Shown: one piece after another, positions 43,906-52,268 of the stretch
Position numbering within the stretch: position 1 is the stretch's first letter
How the letters are laid out: each line of letters opens with the position of its first letter
DNA from: Arthrobacter koreensis
GTDB lineage: Bacteria > Actinomycetota > Actinomycetes > Actinomycetales > Micrococcaceae
Direction of reading: 5' to 3'
DNA: 64,000 nucleotides
Assembly (NCBI RefSeq): GCF_009193255.1
Contig: NZ_WACG01000001.1
Span: forward strand, 310,001 to 374,000
The notes under the pieces: model-generated
What the model saw: the letters and a program-made list of their open reading frames with translations, nothing else
What the model was told of the DNA's origin: nothing
The model's database searches: none
Made by a program: the position numbers and the translations under genes

Positions 43906-44601
43906 TCATCCACGGCCTGTCGCCAGACGGAAGATCTCGGTCTCAACTTGCACTCTTGTTCGACCGTACGACTCTCCCCAGTTTGCGAGCAGGTCCAAGT
44001 ATTCGCCGTAGGAACTCGTGCGGTTTCTCTCCAGCCGTACCCCGGCCGAATCCTTGAGCCACTCGACGATCCGGTCGTCCAAGATCGGGGCGGCCTTAAA
44101 GTCGTCGGGGCCGTCGTCGGCTGACGTGAAGTACAACCACTTGGTGAAGTAGGAGGGCCCCAGATGAAGGATCCGGCCCTCATTGTTCATTAACCGGAAA
44201 GCCTCCAGAGCCCCGTCTGTGCAGACAGACTTAGCTCCTGCCTCCAGTCTCTCTGCGACGAGGGGGTCGACCGCTTCGGAAATCGCATCAGCGCTCCGGG
44301 CCTTCGTCTGCGTGAGTATCCACCGCGTTCGCAGCGCACCCCTGCCGGCAGCCGTCCCCCACCCCCAAACCATTGCCGCTATAAATGCGGGCAGGACCCT
44401 GCCCGCTTTCATCTCGGCCGATACAGCATCGAGGGTTGACTGCCGGCTAACGCTGTCAGGAAGCCGTTCCAGGAGCGCCAGTACATCCGGAAGGTCGTGC
44501 AGCTGGTCGATCCACGGCTGCTTTCTCCAAGGGAATGGTTCCTGAGGCCGGGCATGGCCGTCGAGGGCTTCCTCGAGAACAGAGGGAAATTGTGGTGTCA
44601 T
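43906..44601 (-). CDS. OGG-fold protein (8-oxoguanine glycosylase-like)
   Basis: This 231-residue protein resembles the bacterial OGG-fold family: AAMVWGWGTAAGRGALRTRW, AFRLMNNEGRILHLGPSYFTKWLYF and a late ILDDRIVEW. The order helix, Gly-Pro-Ser-Tyr-Phe-Thr-Lys is a hallmark of this family, which is common near restriction and defence genes. A base-excision activity is inferred from fold only. ATG at 44601 is preferred over ATG at 44619 or 44688 because GGCGAGGATT precedes it. Confidence 0.75.
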   Translation of the reverse strand: MTPQFPSVLEEALDGHARPQEPFPWRKQPWIDQLHDLPDVLALLERLPDSVSRQSTLDAVSAEMKAGRVLPAFIAAMVWGWGTAAGRGALRTRWILTQTKARSADAISEAVDPLVAERLEAGAKSVCTDGALEAFRLMNNEGRILHLGPSYFTKWLYFTSADDGPDDFKAAPILDDRIVEWLKDSAGVRLERNRTSSYGEYLDLLANWGESYGRTRVQVETEIFRLATGRG

Positions 44602-44736
44602 GGGCCAATCCTCGCCCATTGATGGGGTGTTCGCTGGCAACTGGTCATGTCGTTGGCAAATCCTTCGGCGAAGCCATAGTTCTGCCAATCTGATCCACGG
44701 CTAGATCCGGACGGGTCTGACTGGCCATGGACCCAC

Positions 44737-44957
44737 GCGGAAATGCTGCGGAGCTTCCCGCGGAAAGTTTTCCGCGTCCATATCCGGGATGTTCCGCAAA
44801 GGATTTCCGCAGCTGTGTCGCCCTGACACCACACGGATGTGCTCTGACAAGTGCGGAATTGCGGACGGAACCCCACTACTTCTCTTTTGTCTCCCCAGAG
44901 ACATTAGGAGGTGTCAATCATAGAAGGAAACTAGTGGGATAGGTTCCGCAGTTCCGC
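44737..44957. repeat. Iteron-like cluster of TTCCGC/GCGGAA
   Basis: Eight exact copies of the hexamer TTCCGC or its complement occur in about 220 bp (at 44737, 44760, 44770, 44792, 44805, 44853, 44944 and 44952), plus near-copies. Two form a palindrome CGCGGAAA-GT-TTTCCGCG (44759-44776). The last pair is a tandem repeat GTTCCGCAGTTCCGCAAC. No gene lies here. The pattern suggests a replication origin or a multi-site operator for the mobile element. Confidence 0.6.
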
Positions 44958-45047
44958 AACTCCGAATATTAACCCATCCAGAGATGCCCCCTTCCCTTCC
45001 CTGACTTGGGCAGCCGGGTGCGGCGACGGCACCGTCCTCCTGTTCAT

Positions 45048-45434
45048 TCACTGCAGGCGCGACGCCTCGAGCTCGGCAATTGAACGCCGGATCCAGCTCA
45101 TCTGATCCTGTGCCTGTTGAAGCTCTTCCTCCGCCTGGCTCGCGCGCCATTGAGCCAGGCTGAGATCCCGTCGAAGTTCAGCGATCTGGTCGTCAACACT
45201 CTCACGGTCGTGAAGCATTGCCTCGAGCGGCACATCGAGCAGTTCTGCGATCACCACGGCCTCGTCGAGCCTGACTGCACGCTCATACTTTTCGATCCGG
45301 GTGATCGCGCTGGCATCGATCTTCTGGTTGAGGACTTCGGCGAGGCGGTCGGCCAGAGCAGCCTGGCTGAGACCGACGCGACCTCTCTCTTCACGCAGAC
45401 GACGGGCGAACGTTTGACCTGGCAATGCGCTCAT
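45048..45434 (-). CDS. XRE-family repressor with C-terminal coiled coil
   Basis: This 128-residue protein has a Cro/C1-type HTH (residues about 8-62: FARRLREERGRVGLSQAALA, then SAITRIEKYERAVRLDEAV) and a long heptad-like coil in the last 50 residues (DQIAELRRDLSLAQWRASQA). ATG at 45434 is chosen because GAGAGGAAA precedes it. It is divergent from an excisionase-like HTH gene across a 340-bp region, the usual layout of a master switch in an integrative element. Confidence 0.85.
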   Translation of the reverse strand: MSALPGQTFARRLREERGRVGLSQAALADRLAEVLNQKIDASAITRIEKYERAVRLDEAVVIAELLDVPLEAMLHDRESVDDQIAELRRDLSLAQWRASQAEEELQQAQDQMSWIRRSIAELEASRLQ

Positions 45435-45494
45435 GCGGATTTCCTCTCCGATGCGACTTCGTTCAATGTGATTTTTACACATTTTGTCTGCGTG

Positions 45495-45523
45495 TTGCGT
45501 TTATCGCATGAAATCGTTAGTCT
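45495..45523 (+). promoter_or_regulatory. Sigma-A-type promoter reading toward the excisionase-like gene
   Basis: TTGCGT (45495-45500) and TAGTCT (45518-45523) are spaced by exactly 17 bp. The start of transcription would leave a leader of about 240 nt before the ATG at 45772. The nearby TTTTACACATTTTG may be a repressor site for the divergent XRE gene. Confidence 0.5.
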
Positions 45524-45771
45524 CGTAACACGATCACAAAGAATCGTCCCTCTGCACGACCGATAGCTCGGCGGCAGTCAGGGTGACACAAACCTGTGCT
45601 GGCCTCGGCTGCGATGCCGAGGTCCAAGCGTACGGTCGATGGCTGACCGGCGTGGGTGACATAAGTGCCGCTGCGGAGCTGAGACGCCTGCAGCCGTGGC
45701 CAGGGCGTGAAGAGCGCCGTCCTGGTACACGTGTAAAGCGCACCGTACGACCTCTCGAGGTGTCACCCCTT

Positions 45772-46095
45772 ATGTCTAACGCATCAACCGCATCTACCGC
45801 CGCCTTCGGACCGGACCTGCTTGATGTCCGTTTTGTTTCCGGACTCGGCTACGGCCACCCCCAGACAATCCGCGGCCGTATCCATCGGGGCGAAGTGCCC
45901 GCCGTCCTTGTGGGCAACCGGTTCAAGATCCGCCGCGAGGATCTCCATCTTCTCTCCCAGCCCTTTGGCCCCGCTCACACAAATGACGAGGACGATCTTG
46001 ATGCCCTCGTTAAGCAGATAGTCGATGGATTCCCTCCCCTGACAGCCGATGAGAAGGCGGAGCTCGGCCAGCTGCTGGCGGCCGCCCTCAAATAA
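45772..46095 (+). CDS. Excisionase-like helix-turn-helix DNA-binding protein
   Basis: This 107-residue protein has a MerR-like excisionase fold (GYGHPQTIRGRIHRGEVPAV, then LVGNRFKIRREDL, about residues 25-60) and an acidic helical tail (PLTADEKAELGQLLAAAL). Such proteins bend DNA for excision or regulate element genes. The frame is open upstream to a GTG at 45583, but the extra 63 residues lack the HTH and may be leader. A GC-rich hairpin follows the stop at once, so it is probably monocistronic. Confidence 0.75.
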   Translation: MSNASTASTAAFGPDLLDVRFVSGLGYGHPQTIRGRIHRGEVPAVLVGNRFKIRREDLHLLSQPFGPAHTNDEDDLDALVKQIVDGFPPLTADEKAELGQLLAAALK

Positions 46096-46123
46096 GAAGG
46101 GCCCCGGCGAACCGGGGCCCTTC
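46096..46123 (+). terminator. Hairpin terminator after the excisionase-like gene
   Basis: Perfect 12-bp stem GAAGGGCCCCGG / CCGGGGCCCTTC around CGAA, beginning directly after the stop codon. Confidence 0.75.
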
Positions 46124-46188
46124 GAAAACTCTTAACACCCATCGAACGAGTTGCAGCTCGTTTATACCTCGATAGGACTCATTTAATC

Positions 46189-47988
46189 ATGCCAGAAAAC
46201 TCCGCCGATTTGCCAGCTCCTGCGCTGGCCGGCCAGAAGCCCGACAAGAAGTCGGCTGCTCAACAGCTCATTGAACTAGCCCGGGACTGCTACGACCTTG
46301 GAGTCGACTCTGACGGCAAGCCGTTCGGCGTCCGTAAGGGCGGTCACGTCGCCGAACCGCTCAGCGGCGGGAAACGCTCGATCCGTCAGGATCTTAGCGG
46401 CATCTTTTGGCGCGCGACCGGCCGGACAGCATCGCAGAACGCGCTAACCGAGGCCATGGCCGTACTGGAATTCGAGGCGCAAGAGCAGGGCGAGCCAGTT
46501 AAGATGGCGCTCCGGGCCGCACGCCCCAGTGACGACGTGATCTACATCGATCTGGGAGACAAGAACGAGCATGTCTTGCGCATCACGCCCGACGGCTGGG
46601 AGGTCCTCGATGGAGACGCCAGCATTCCTGCACTCTTCCGCCGGACAAACCTGACGGCTGCCCTGCCGCTCCCTGAGCGGGGCGGCGACGTGAATCGGCT
46701 GTGGGAGTTCGTGAACATGCGCGAGGTCGCTGACCGGCAGCTCATCATTGGCTGGTTGGTCGCCGCCTACGCGCTGGTGGGGCTGCCCTGCCCCATTCTC
46801 GGGATCCTGGGTGAACAAGGAACCGCGAAAACCACTAGCGCACGGCGTATCTTCTCTTTGTTCGATCCGTCCTCGGCAACCATTCGACGCCCGCCGAATG
46901 ACGCCGACCGGTTTTTGCACGCCGTGCACCACTCCCGCGGTTCGGTCTTCGACAACATGTCCTCCTTCCCGCGCTGGCTGTCCGACTCCATGTGTCGCTG
47001 CGTAACCGGGGAGTCTGATGTGGATCGCTCCCTCTACACCGATGCAGACGCTCGAGTCATCCAGGTTCAGGCCGTCCTTGGATTCACAGGCATCGACGTG
47101 GGTACTCTGGCTGGCGACCTGGCGGAACGCTGTGTCTGGGGTGACCTGGCGGTCATTCCGGCGAAGGACCGGCGTTCTGAGCGCGAGCTCAACGCCGCAT
47201 GGGACGAGGCGTATCCCTCCATGCTCGGGGGCCTTCTCGACCTTGTCGTCTTGGCGTTGAAAGCGCTTCCCCAAGTCAGTCTGGTCGAGAAGCCGCGCAT
47301 GGCGGACTTCGCCGAGGTTCTCGCCGCACTCGACATCGCCACCGGCTCACAGGCGTTGGAACACTATACGCGTGCACACGAGTCTATTGCCGAAGAGATC
47401 GTCGACACAGACAAATTCCTCGGGGCAATCACCTCGACGATTACCCAACGCTGGTCAGGCACCAACAAGGATTTGCACGGGCTGCTCCCCCGTCCTGCCG
47501 ACGAGAAGTACTGGCCCGGGGCTCGGGGCATCAGCGGAAAACTGCGTAGATCAGCGCCGGACTTACGCAAAGCGGGATGGGTTATCGAAGAGCACAAGCC
47601 TGATCCTGCGAGCAAGCGTTCCAAGACATGGGTCCTTGTGCCGCCGGAGGCGCAGATCACCGACGCGGAGATCCTCAGTGTGCAACTTTTCCAAGAGATG
47701 CACGCCATCGACGTTGAAGGCTGGACGACCCGCGTCCTCGCAGACGGCGCCACAGCGGACTGCGTATCGGAGCACGTCTCGCTCCTCCGCATGGGGAGCA
47801 ATTGCCTTTGCGGGCACCCCCAATGCAGCGCCGTGGAGTGGAAGCCCGGCTACCTGGGGTTCTCTGAGCGCTCGAAAGCCATCGACGCCAGACTCAGAGA
47901 CGAGCTCAGCCGCCTTGGGATGTCCCTACCCGAGTTCGCTCAGCTGATCGCAGCCGACCATGCAACTGGCAAGGGGGAACAGCGATGA
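46189..47988 (+). CDS. Helicase-like replication ATPase of the mobile element
   Basis: This 599-residue protein has a P-loop GEQGTAKTTS at about residues 208-217 and a likely Walker B SVFDNM 45 residues later. The layout, a long N-terminal region, ATPase core and a cysteine/histidine pair near the C-terminus (CLCGHPQC), resembles the primase/helicase ATPases of actinobacterial integrative elements. It is coupled by a 4-bp overlap to a primase gene, so the two probably start replication of the excised circle. A DUF927 or similar relation is possible but not certain. Confidence 0.75.
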   Translation: MPENSADLPAPALAGQKPDKKSAAQQLIELARDCYDLGVDSDGKPFGVRKGGHVAEPLSGGKRSIRQDLSGIFWRATGRTASQNALTEAMAVLEFEAQEQGEPVKMALRAARPSDDVIYIDLGDKNEHVLRITPDGWEVLDGDASIPALFRRTNLTAALPLPERGGDVNRLWEFVNMREVADRQLIIGWLVAAYALVGLPCPILGILGEQGTAKTTSARRIFSLFDPSSATIRRPPNDADRFLHAVHHSRGSVFDNMSSFPRWLSDSMCRCVTGESDVDRSLYTDADARVIQVQAVLGFTGIDVGTLAGDLAERCVWGDLAVIPAKDRRSERELNAAWDEAYPSMLGGLLDLVVLALKALPQVSLVEKPRMADFAEVLAALDIATGSQALEHYTRAHESIAEEIVDTDKFLGAITSTITQRWSGTNKDLHGLLPRPADEKYWPGARGISGKLRRSAPDLRKAGWVIEEHKPDPASKRSKTWVLVPPEAQITDAEILSVQLFQEMHAIDVEGWTTRVLADGATADCVSEHVSLLRMGSNCLCGHPQCSAVEWKPGYLGFSERSKAIDARLRDELSRLGMSLPEFAQLIAADHATGKGEQR

Positions 47989-48980
47989 GCGCGACCATCG
48001 ACCCCCATGCACGGTTCCCGATGTTCTATAGCAACCCGGCAATCCGTCTTCTGGCGACTCACCCTCGATGGACTGTTTCCGGCCAGCTTGGGGACGATCC
48101 CGATTCGAAGGGGAAAGCACCCATTGATGTCAGGGCATTGTTGGACACCGGCCGTATTCGCGGAGCATGGAAGAACGATGAGAATTGTCTGGTCACCCTT
48201 GACGAACTCACCGACAGGCTGCCGGAGGCGGCTAACTCTACCTTCTATCTGCACGGTCACACCGACGGGCTATTGGTCATCGACGTTGAACCGGGCTGCC
48301 CTAGTGAGACCGCTGCAAACCTCCTGGCCCTGCCAGACATCCTCTACTGCGAGATATCCATGTCAGGACATGGCTATCACCTCGTCGTGGCACTGCCGAA
48401 GAACTTCTACGAGCTCACTGCCGCAGCCAACAAGAGGGTCCTGAGGGAGGCGCATGGCTGGTACGAGATATTGATCGATCACTGGGTGACCTTCACTCGC
48501 AAACCAATCGGCGAAGAAGTCATTTCCCTGGCAGGGAAGATCGATTTGAAAGCGGCACAGTTCGCCTCGGTGGACGAACTGTATGCCTCGTTAGCCGAGA
48601 CTGCACAGGCTTCCAGCAGCGCGGCGACGGAGGTCACCACCTCCACCCAGCCGCCTGAGATCAAAGCCGGGCAACAGGTTATCGATCGGACTCTTGCATT
48701 GTCAGCGCAGCGGTTCAAGACCCTGGAACAGTTCGGTGGGGACCAGTCCCGCTACGAGTTCTCCGTACTCGGCGTACTTTATCGCCAGATGCGCGTTCAG
48801 CTGGTCCTGTTCAGTTTCGTGCATCGATCCACTTACTCCGATAGCGATCACGCATGGCTGCTATACCAGGCCGCCATGAAAGTGCTGCCGAGTCGCCCCA
48901 AGCACAACGAGCGCCGTAACGGCCGGCCGTTCCTGCTCGACCGCGCGGCAGCGATGGTCGCAGCAGCATCAAGCAGTTGA
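47985..48980 (+). CDS. AEP-type (prim-pol) DNA primase
   Basis: This 331-residue protein carries the two hallmark motifs of archaeo-eukaryotic primases: the metal-binding GLLVIDVEP at about residues 96-104 and the nucleotide-binding SGHGYHLVV at about 127-135. Residues 40-95 include the typical N-terminal strand pattern (GRIRGAWKNDENCLV, then FYLHGHTDG). No zinc or helicase domain follows, so it relies on the ATPase encoded just upstream, whose stop it overlaps. It would prime replication of the element. Confidence 0.8.
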   Translation: MSATIDPHARFPMFYSNPAIRLLATHPRWTVSGQLGDDPDSKGKAPIDVRALLDTGRIRGAWKNDENCLVTLDELTDRLPEAANSTFYLHGHTDGLLVIDVEPGCPSETAANLLALPDILYCEISMSGHGYHLVVALPKNFYELTAAANKRVLREAHGWYEILIDHWVTFTRKPIGEEVISLAGKIDLKAAQFASVDELYASLAETAQASSSAATEVTTSTQPPEIKAGQQVIDRTLALSAQRFKTLEQFGGDQSRYEFSVLGVLYRQMRVQLVLFSFVHRSTYSDSDHAWLLYQAAMKVLPSRPKHNERRNGRPFLLDRAAAMVAAASSS

Positions 48981-49080
48981 CTATTCACCTCCACAAAAAC
49001 GGATACAGAAGATCGTCAGCTCCCCTGCTGGCATATCCGTCCAAGTCCCAATTGATGACACAACCGAAAGGAAACACACG

Positions 49081-49383
49081 ATGAGCATCGAGGACGAGAT
49101 TGCTGCCGTAAAAGCAGCAGCAGAGAAGAAACTCCGTCTGCTTCGTGAACGTGAGAGGAAACAACAGCGGGCCGTCGATGCACGCATGCTGTCTTTGCTG
49201 CGGAGGCAGCACGCCGACTTTGCAGAAAAGCTCGAAGCTACGGCACGGGAGCAGCTCGGTACGGAGACGGCGCAGCGGTCCGCGATCGCTAGAGCTTCCA
49301 GGGCTTCCCGGCCGGAAGTTTCGCAGGGCAGCAGCGATACTGATGCCCGCTACGGCAACCAAGACGTGGAGTCCGTGCCGTGA
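49081..49383 (+). CDS. Small coiled-coil protein of the mobilisation region
   Basis: This 100-residue protein is a charged helix or coil over residues 1-60 (AAAEKKLRLLRERERKQQRA) with a disordered tail. CGAAAGGAAACACACG precedes the ATG. It lies between the primase gene and the oriT/mobC region and may assist relaxosome or replication functions. No family is recognised. Confidence 0.6.
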   Translation: MSIEDEIAAVKAAAEKKLRLLRERERKQQRAVDARMLSLLRRQHADFAEKLEATAREQLGTETAQRSAIARASRASRPEVSQGSSDTDARYGNQDVESVP

Positions 49384-49468
49384 CGGGCGGCCAGGCAGCG
49401 GTGTGCCGTGAATCCTCGGTTGCAAAAGCATCTGGGCCCGGTCCCGGCGTTCGGGTTTGGGGTTCGAA

Positions 49469-49491
49469 GGGGAAGGGCGCAGCCCTGCCCC
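49469..49491 (+). other. oriT-like hairpin
   Basis: GGGGAAGGGC-GCA-GCCCTGCCCC is a 10-bp stem with one mismatch and a 3-nt loop. It lies in the 219-bp gap just before mobC and the relaxase gene, where MOBP-type oriTs sit. The likely nick would be in the CCTGCCCC side or just downstream. The exact nic site cannot be told. Confidence 0.45.
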
Positions 49492-49602
49492 TCGCAAGCG
49501 GCGCACTGGACGACGAGCGAAGCGCTGTCGGACAGAGTGCCTGCTTGCGCTCGTTTCCTACCGTTCCAACCATGCTCCAACGATGTCAGGGAGGTTCATC
49601 CG

Positions 49603-50013
49603 ATGAGCGGATCTACTCAGCAGCTTGCGCCTGATTCGAGGAGCCGCCGGATCGACACGCGGTTCAGCAACGCTGAACTCGCGTTGGTCGAGAAGGTGGC
49701 GGGCTGGCGGGGGCTCCCTCCGTCGGCCTTCGTGCGGGGTGCGGCTCTTGCCGCGGCGAAGCGATTGGAGGGGCATGGCCCCGACGAAGAGGGCGGCACG
49801 TCCTTTGGTCCGTCCTCGCTGACGGCGGACCAGGTCCTGGTGGTTGATGCCGCACGGGTTGATGTTAAGCGGGTCGGGGTGAACCTCAACCAGCTGACCA
49901 GGCTCTCCCATCTGGGAGTAGTGGACCTGGGCATGTTGGCGCCTGTAGTAGAGCAGCTCGCGGAGCACTGTGAGCGTCTGGTCGATGCACTCGGTGGAAG
50001 GGGCAGCCAGTGA
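49603..50013 (+). CDS. MobC-like relaxosome accessory protein
   Basis: This 136-residue protein has an N-terminal ribbon-helix-helix-like part (RRIDTRFSNAELALVEKVAG, then RGLPPSAFVRGAAL) and the MobC segment VDVKRVGVNLNQLTRLSHLG. It should bind oriT and help the relaxase open the DNA. CAGGGAGG precedes the ATG at 49603; the frame runs further upstream but there it crosses the oriT-like hairpin. Its stop overlaps the relaxase start by 4 bp. Confidence 0.85.
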   Translation: MSGSTQQLAPDSRSRRIDTRFSNAELALVEKVAGWRGLPPSAFVRGAALAAAKRLEGHGPDEEGGTSFGPSSLTADQVLVVDAARVDVKRVGVNLNQLTRLSHLGVVDLGMLAPVVEQLAEHCERLVDALGGRGSQ

Positions 50014-51308
50014 GCATAACGACGGTCTCGCCCGTTTATGACCTGGGCACCCGTTCGGACTATCTGGAGTTCGGGGCGGGGACGAAAAAGAAGAACCACA
50101 AGGCCTCCGGCACCGATCGGCTGGCTCCGGGGTTCTACTGCGACGCTCCGAGCATCGGAAAGTTCATCCAGCTCGGTAACCGGTTGGCGGAGCAGCACGG
50201 CCGACGAGTGAAGGCTCATTCGTATGTGCTGTCTTTCCACCCCGACGAACTGTATGTAAATGATCCCGCCGACCTGAAGCGAGCCGGAGATCTCGGGTTC
50301 CTGCTGGGGAAAAAGATGCACCCCAACAGCCCTGCCATGGTCGTTGTGCACAACGACGGCAAAGGGGGCTGCGTGCACGCACACATCACCATCCTGAACC
50401 ACGACACAGTGACCGGCAAAGCCTCGCGTGATTTCCGTGTGCACTGGCAGGTCAAGCGTGCCAACGATGCCCTTATGCGTGAGGAAGGCATGCGGGTTAT
50501 CGAGCCCTCGGACACACGGTCGAGGGACTCTTACTGGGTCAAAAATCGTGGTGACAAGGCTGCTTTTGACCAACAGCTTGGCGATGCCATCACGGAGGCC
50601 GCTCTCGACGTCGCCGCAGTGGACATGCCGACGTTTGTGGAGGCCTGCGAGTCCCGGGGAGTCGAAGTCGTTCTGGCGGAACACAGGGTCCGGGCTGACG
50701 GGTACCGGAACAAAAAGGCCGGCGATTCCGCCGTTGGAATTACTTACAAGATGCGTGATGAAGTCACGCCGGAAAAAGAGCCCCGGATGCGGAGACGGAA
50801 GGCCTCTGCCCTTTCGCCGGAATTCACCGCCGAGGGACTCACGGAAGCGTTCGAGCAAAAAAAGATCATGAAGGGACAGACACATGGGGATCATGGAGAG
50901 ACTCGAACAGCAGCATCGCGAGCAGAGCGAACTGCTGCAGACTTTGGAACTGTTGAGCGATTTGCACGGCCGGCTCGACGGGATCGAAGCGAATCAGAAG
51001 GAAGTCGTCAGCACGACCAACGCGTCCACGCAGAGCATTATCAGGATATGGACCGAATTGGAGCTGCTGCGGCGGCAGATGCAGCCGCAGCAGCGCTCCG
51101 ACGAGTCCGCGAAGGCATCCTCGTTGGAGATGTTAACGACGCTGGGCAACACCCAGCAGGAGATCCTGGAACTCCTCAGCCGCACGAAGACCGTGACGCT
51201 CCCCAACGGGGCCAGCGTAACCGCGGCCGACCTGTCCGGGCACGCTTTGATGCAGAACGTGTCGGCGGAGATCAGGGGATTGACCGAGGCGAATTCTCGC
51301 TTGGCTGA
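50010..51308 (+). CDS. MOBP-like relaxase
   Basis: This frame encodes 432 residues. Residues 1-250 are a relaxase/mobilisation nuclease domain: the metal-binding histidine triad in HNDGKGGCVHAHITILN (about residues 114-130) and a candidate nicking tyrosine in GFYCDAPS (about residue 43). From about residue 290 the frame overlaps the next gene for 425 nt. That part is alanine- and arginine-rich and may be either a real disordered tail or a shadow of the second gene. It should nick oriT and pilot DNA through another element's conjugation channel. Confidence 0.85.
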   Translation: MSITTVSPVYDLGTRSDYLEFGAGTKKKNHKASGTDRLAPGFYCDAPSIGKFIQLGNRLAEQHGRRVKAHSYVLSFHPDELYVNDPADLKRAGDLGFLLGKKMHPNSPAMVVVHNDGKGGCVHAHITILNHDTVTGKASRDFRVHWQVKRANDALMREEGMRVIEPSDTRSRDSYWVKNRGDKAAFDQQLGDAITEAALDVAAVDMPTFVEACESRGVEVVLAEHRVRADGYRNKKAGDSAVGITYKMRDEVTPEKEPRMRRRKASALSPEFTAEGLTEAFEQKKIMKGQTHGDHGETRTAASRAERTAADFGTVERFARPARRDRSESEGSRQHDQRVHAEHYQDMDRIGAAAAADAAAAALRRVREGILVGDVNDAGQHPAGDPGTPQPHEDRDAPQRGQRNRGRPVRARFDAERVGGDQGIDRGEFSLG

Positions 51309-51816
51309 CGAGCTGCACCAAAAACGCGGGGTGAGCATCGACTACGAGAAACTCGCGGCGTACATGCTTCCCAAGCTCACGGATCAGCTGAGCGCGCAGA
51401 CGGCAGCTATGCAGGCAGCCTGGGCTGCCGCGGCTAAGCCCGTCCTGAGTGAGATGAAAACGACCCAAGAATCACTGCACGAGGTCGGTGCCGAGGTCAG
51501 TCTCCAGATAAGGAACGCCAGGGATCAGGTGCGGAAACTAAGAGGCACTGTCACCTGGCATACGGTCGGACAGATCGGTGCCGCTCTCTTGCCATTCGCC
51601 TTGGTCGCCTTCGTCAGCTTCGGCGCTGCCCAGACTCTTTGGGCGGCGTTTGGCCTGCAACCTATCCTGCAAACTGTGTGGGAAGGGTTCTCGGACAGCG
51701 CCGAGTGGCAGGGAAAACTCGCAATCGTAGGAGGCGCCTTCGCCTGCCTCGGCGTGTATGGATGGGTGACCTGGCTGCTCGGAGGCAAGCTGTACCGGTT
51801 CTACAGAGGCTACTGA
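50884..51816 (+). CDS. MobB-like membrane protein, gene overlapping the relaxase frame
   Basis: This 310-residue protein has a long coiled-coil N-terminal half (for example RLEQQHREQSELLQTLELLS and TTLGNTQQEILELLSRTK) and two C-terminal membrane helices near GAALLPFALVAFVSFGAAQT and GAFACLGVYGWVTWLLGG. GAAGGGACAGACAC precedes the ATG at 50884. In ColE1- and RSF1010-type mobilisation loci a membrane protein gene likewise lies inside mobA in another frame. It probably links the relaxosome to the membrane. Confidence 0.75.
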   Translation: MGIMERLEQQHREQSELLQTLELLSDLHGRLDGIEANQKEVVSTTNASTQSIIRIWTELELLRRQMQPQQRSDESAKASSLEMLTTLGNTQQEILELLSRTKTVTLPNGASVTAADLSGHALMQNVSAEIRGLTEANSRLADELHQKRGVSIDYEKLAAYMLPKLTDQLSAQTAAMQAAWAAAAKPVLSEMKTTQESLHEVGAEVSLQIRNARDQVRKLRGTVTWHTVGQIGAALLPFALVAFVSFGAAQTLWAAFGLQPILQTVWEGFSDSAEWQGKLAIVGGAFACLGVYGWVTWLLGGKLYRFYRGY

Positions 51817-52268
51817 GAACCCGGGCCGATTGAAGGACCCGTTTTGATTATTAATTGGCCAAGCTCGGCCAATCTCCATCCGCGATATCGGGCAGGCTCA
51901 GTTGTGTCCCGAGAACGGGCCGCAAATGGGCCAAAATCGCACCAAGACCAATACGGCAAAGTTAGATGGGGCCAGTTTTGGCCACCGATCACCCAGATGT
52001 GGCCTACCTTCATCTGTAACCACGGGCGAATGGGTGGTAACCACAAACCGCTCTGCGCAAAGAGGTTGAAGCCCGCACCACCCACTGGAACGCATCTCAG
52101 GACCCCCCATTTCCTGCCCCTCGTAATATTTAGGCGGAGCGCATGATGACATATCTCATTTTTCTACTCGCACATGAATAGAACAGGGAGAAAAGGATTC
52201 AAGAATGCCACTCTTCATAGTCCAAACCCGCCTACGGACTCTTGCCTATGGGCGGGTAAGCCTTAGAC
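51817..52268. other. Intergenic region with repeated GGCCA
   Basis: No gene is seen. GGCCA/TGGCC recurs at 51857, 51868, 51929, 51970, 51979 and about 52000, the first two as TTGGCCAAGCTCGGCCAAT. This could be an operator array for the regulator encoded just downstream. The latter half is AT-richer and probably has the promoter for that gene. Confidence 0.4.

Noticed and set aside
44759-44776. CGCGGAAAGTTTTCCGCG as a plain terminator
   Set aside because: It has no following T run, does not follow a stop codon closely, and is part of a larger set of TTCCGC repeats, so it was treated as part of the iteron-like cluster.
45583-45771. N-terminal extension of the excisionase-like protein
   Set aside because: The frame is open but the extra 63 residues have no domain and a basic, low-quality composition. 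The HTH starts after the ATG at 45772. Kept as an alternative only.
49617-50894. Minus-strand frame of 425 codons
   Set aside because: Antisense to mobC and the relaxase gene, which carry clear motifs. The antisense product has none.
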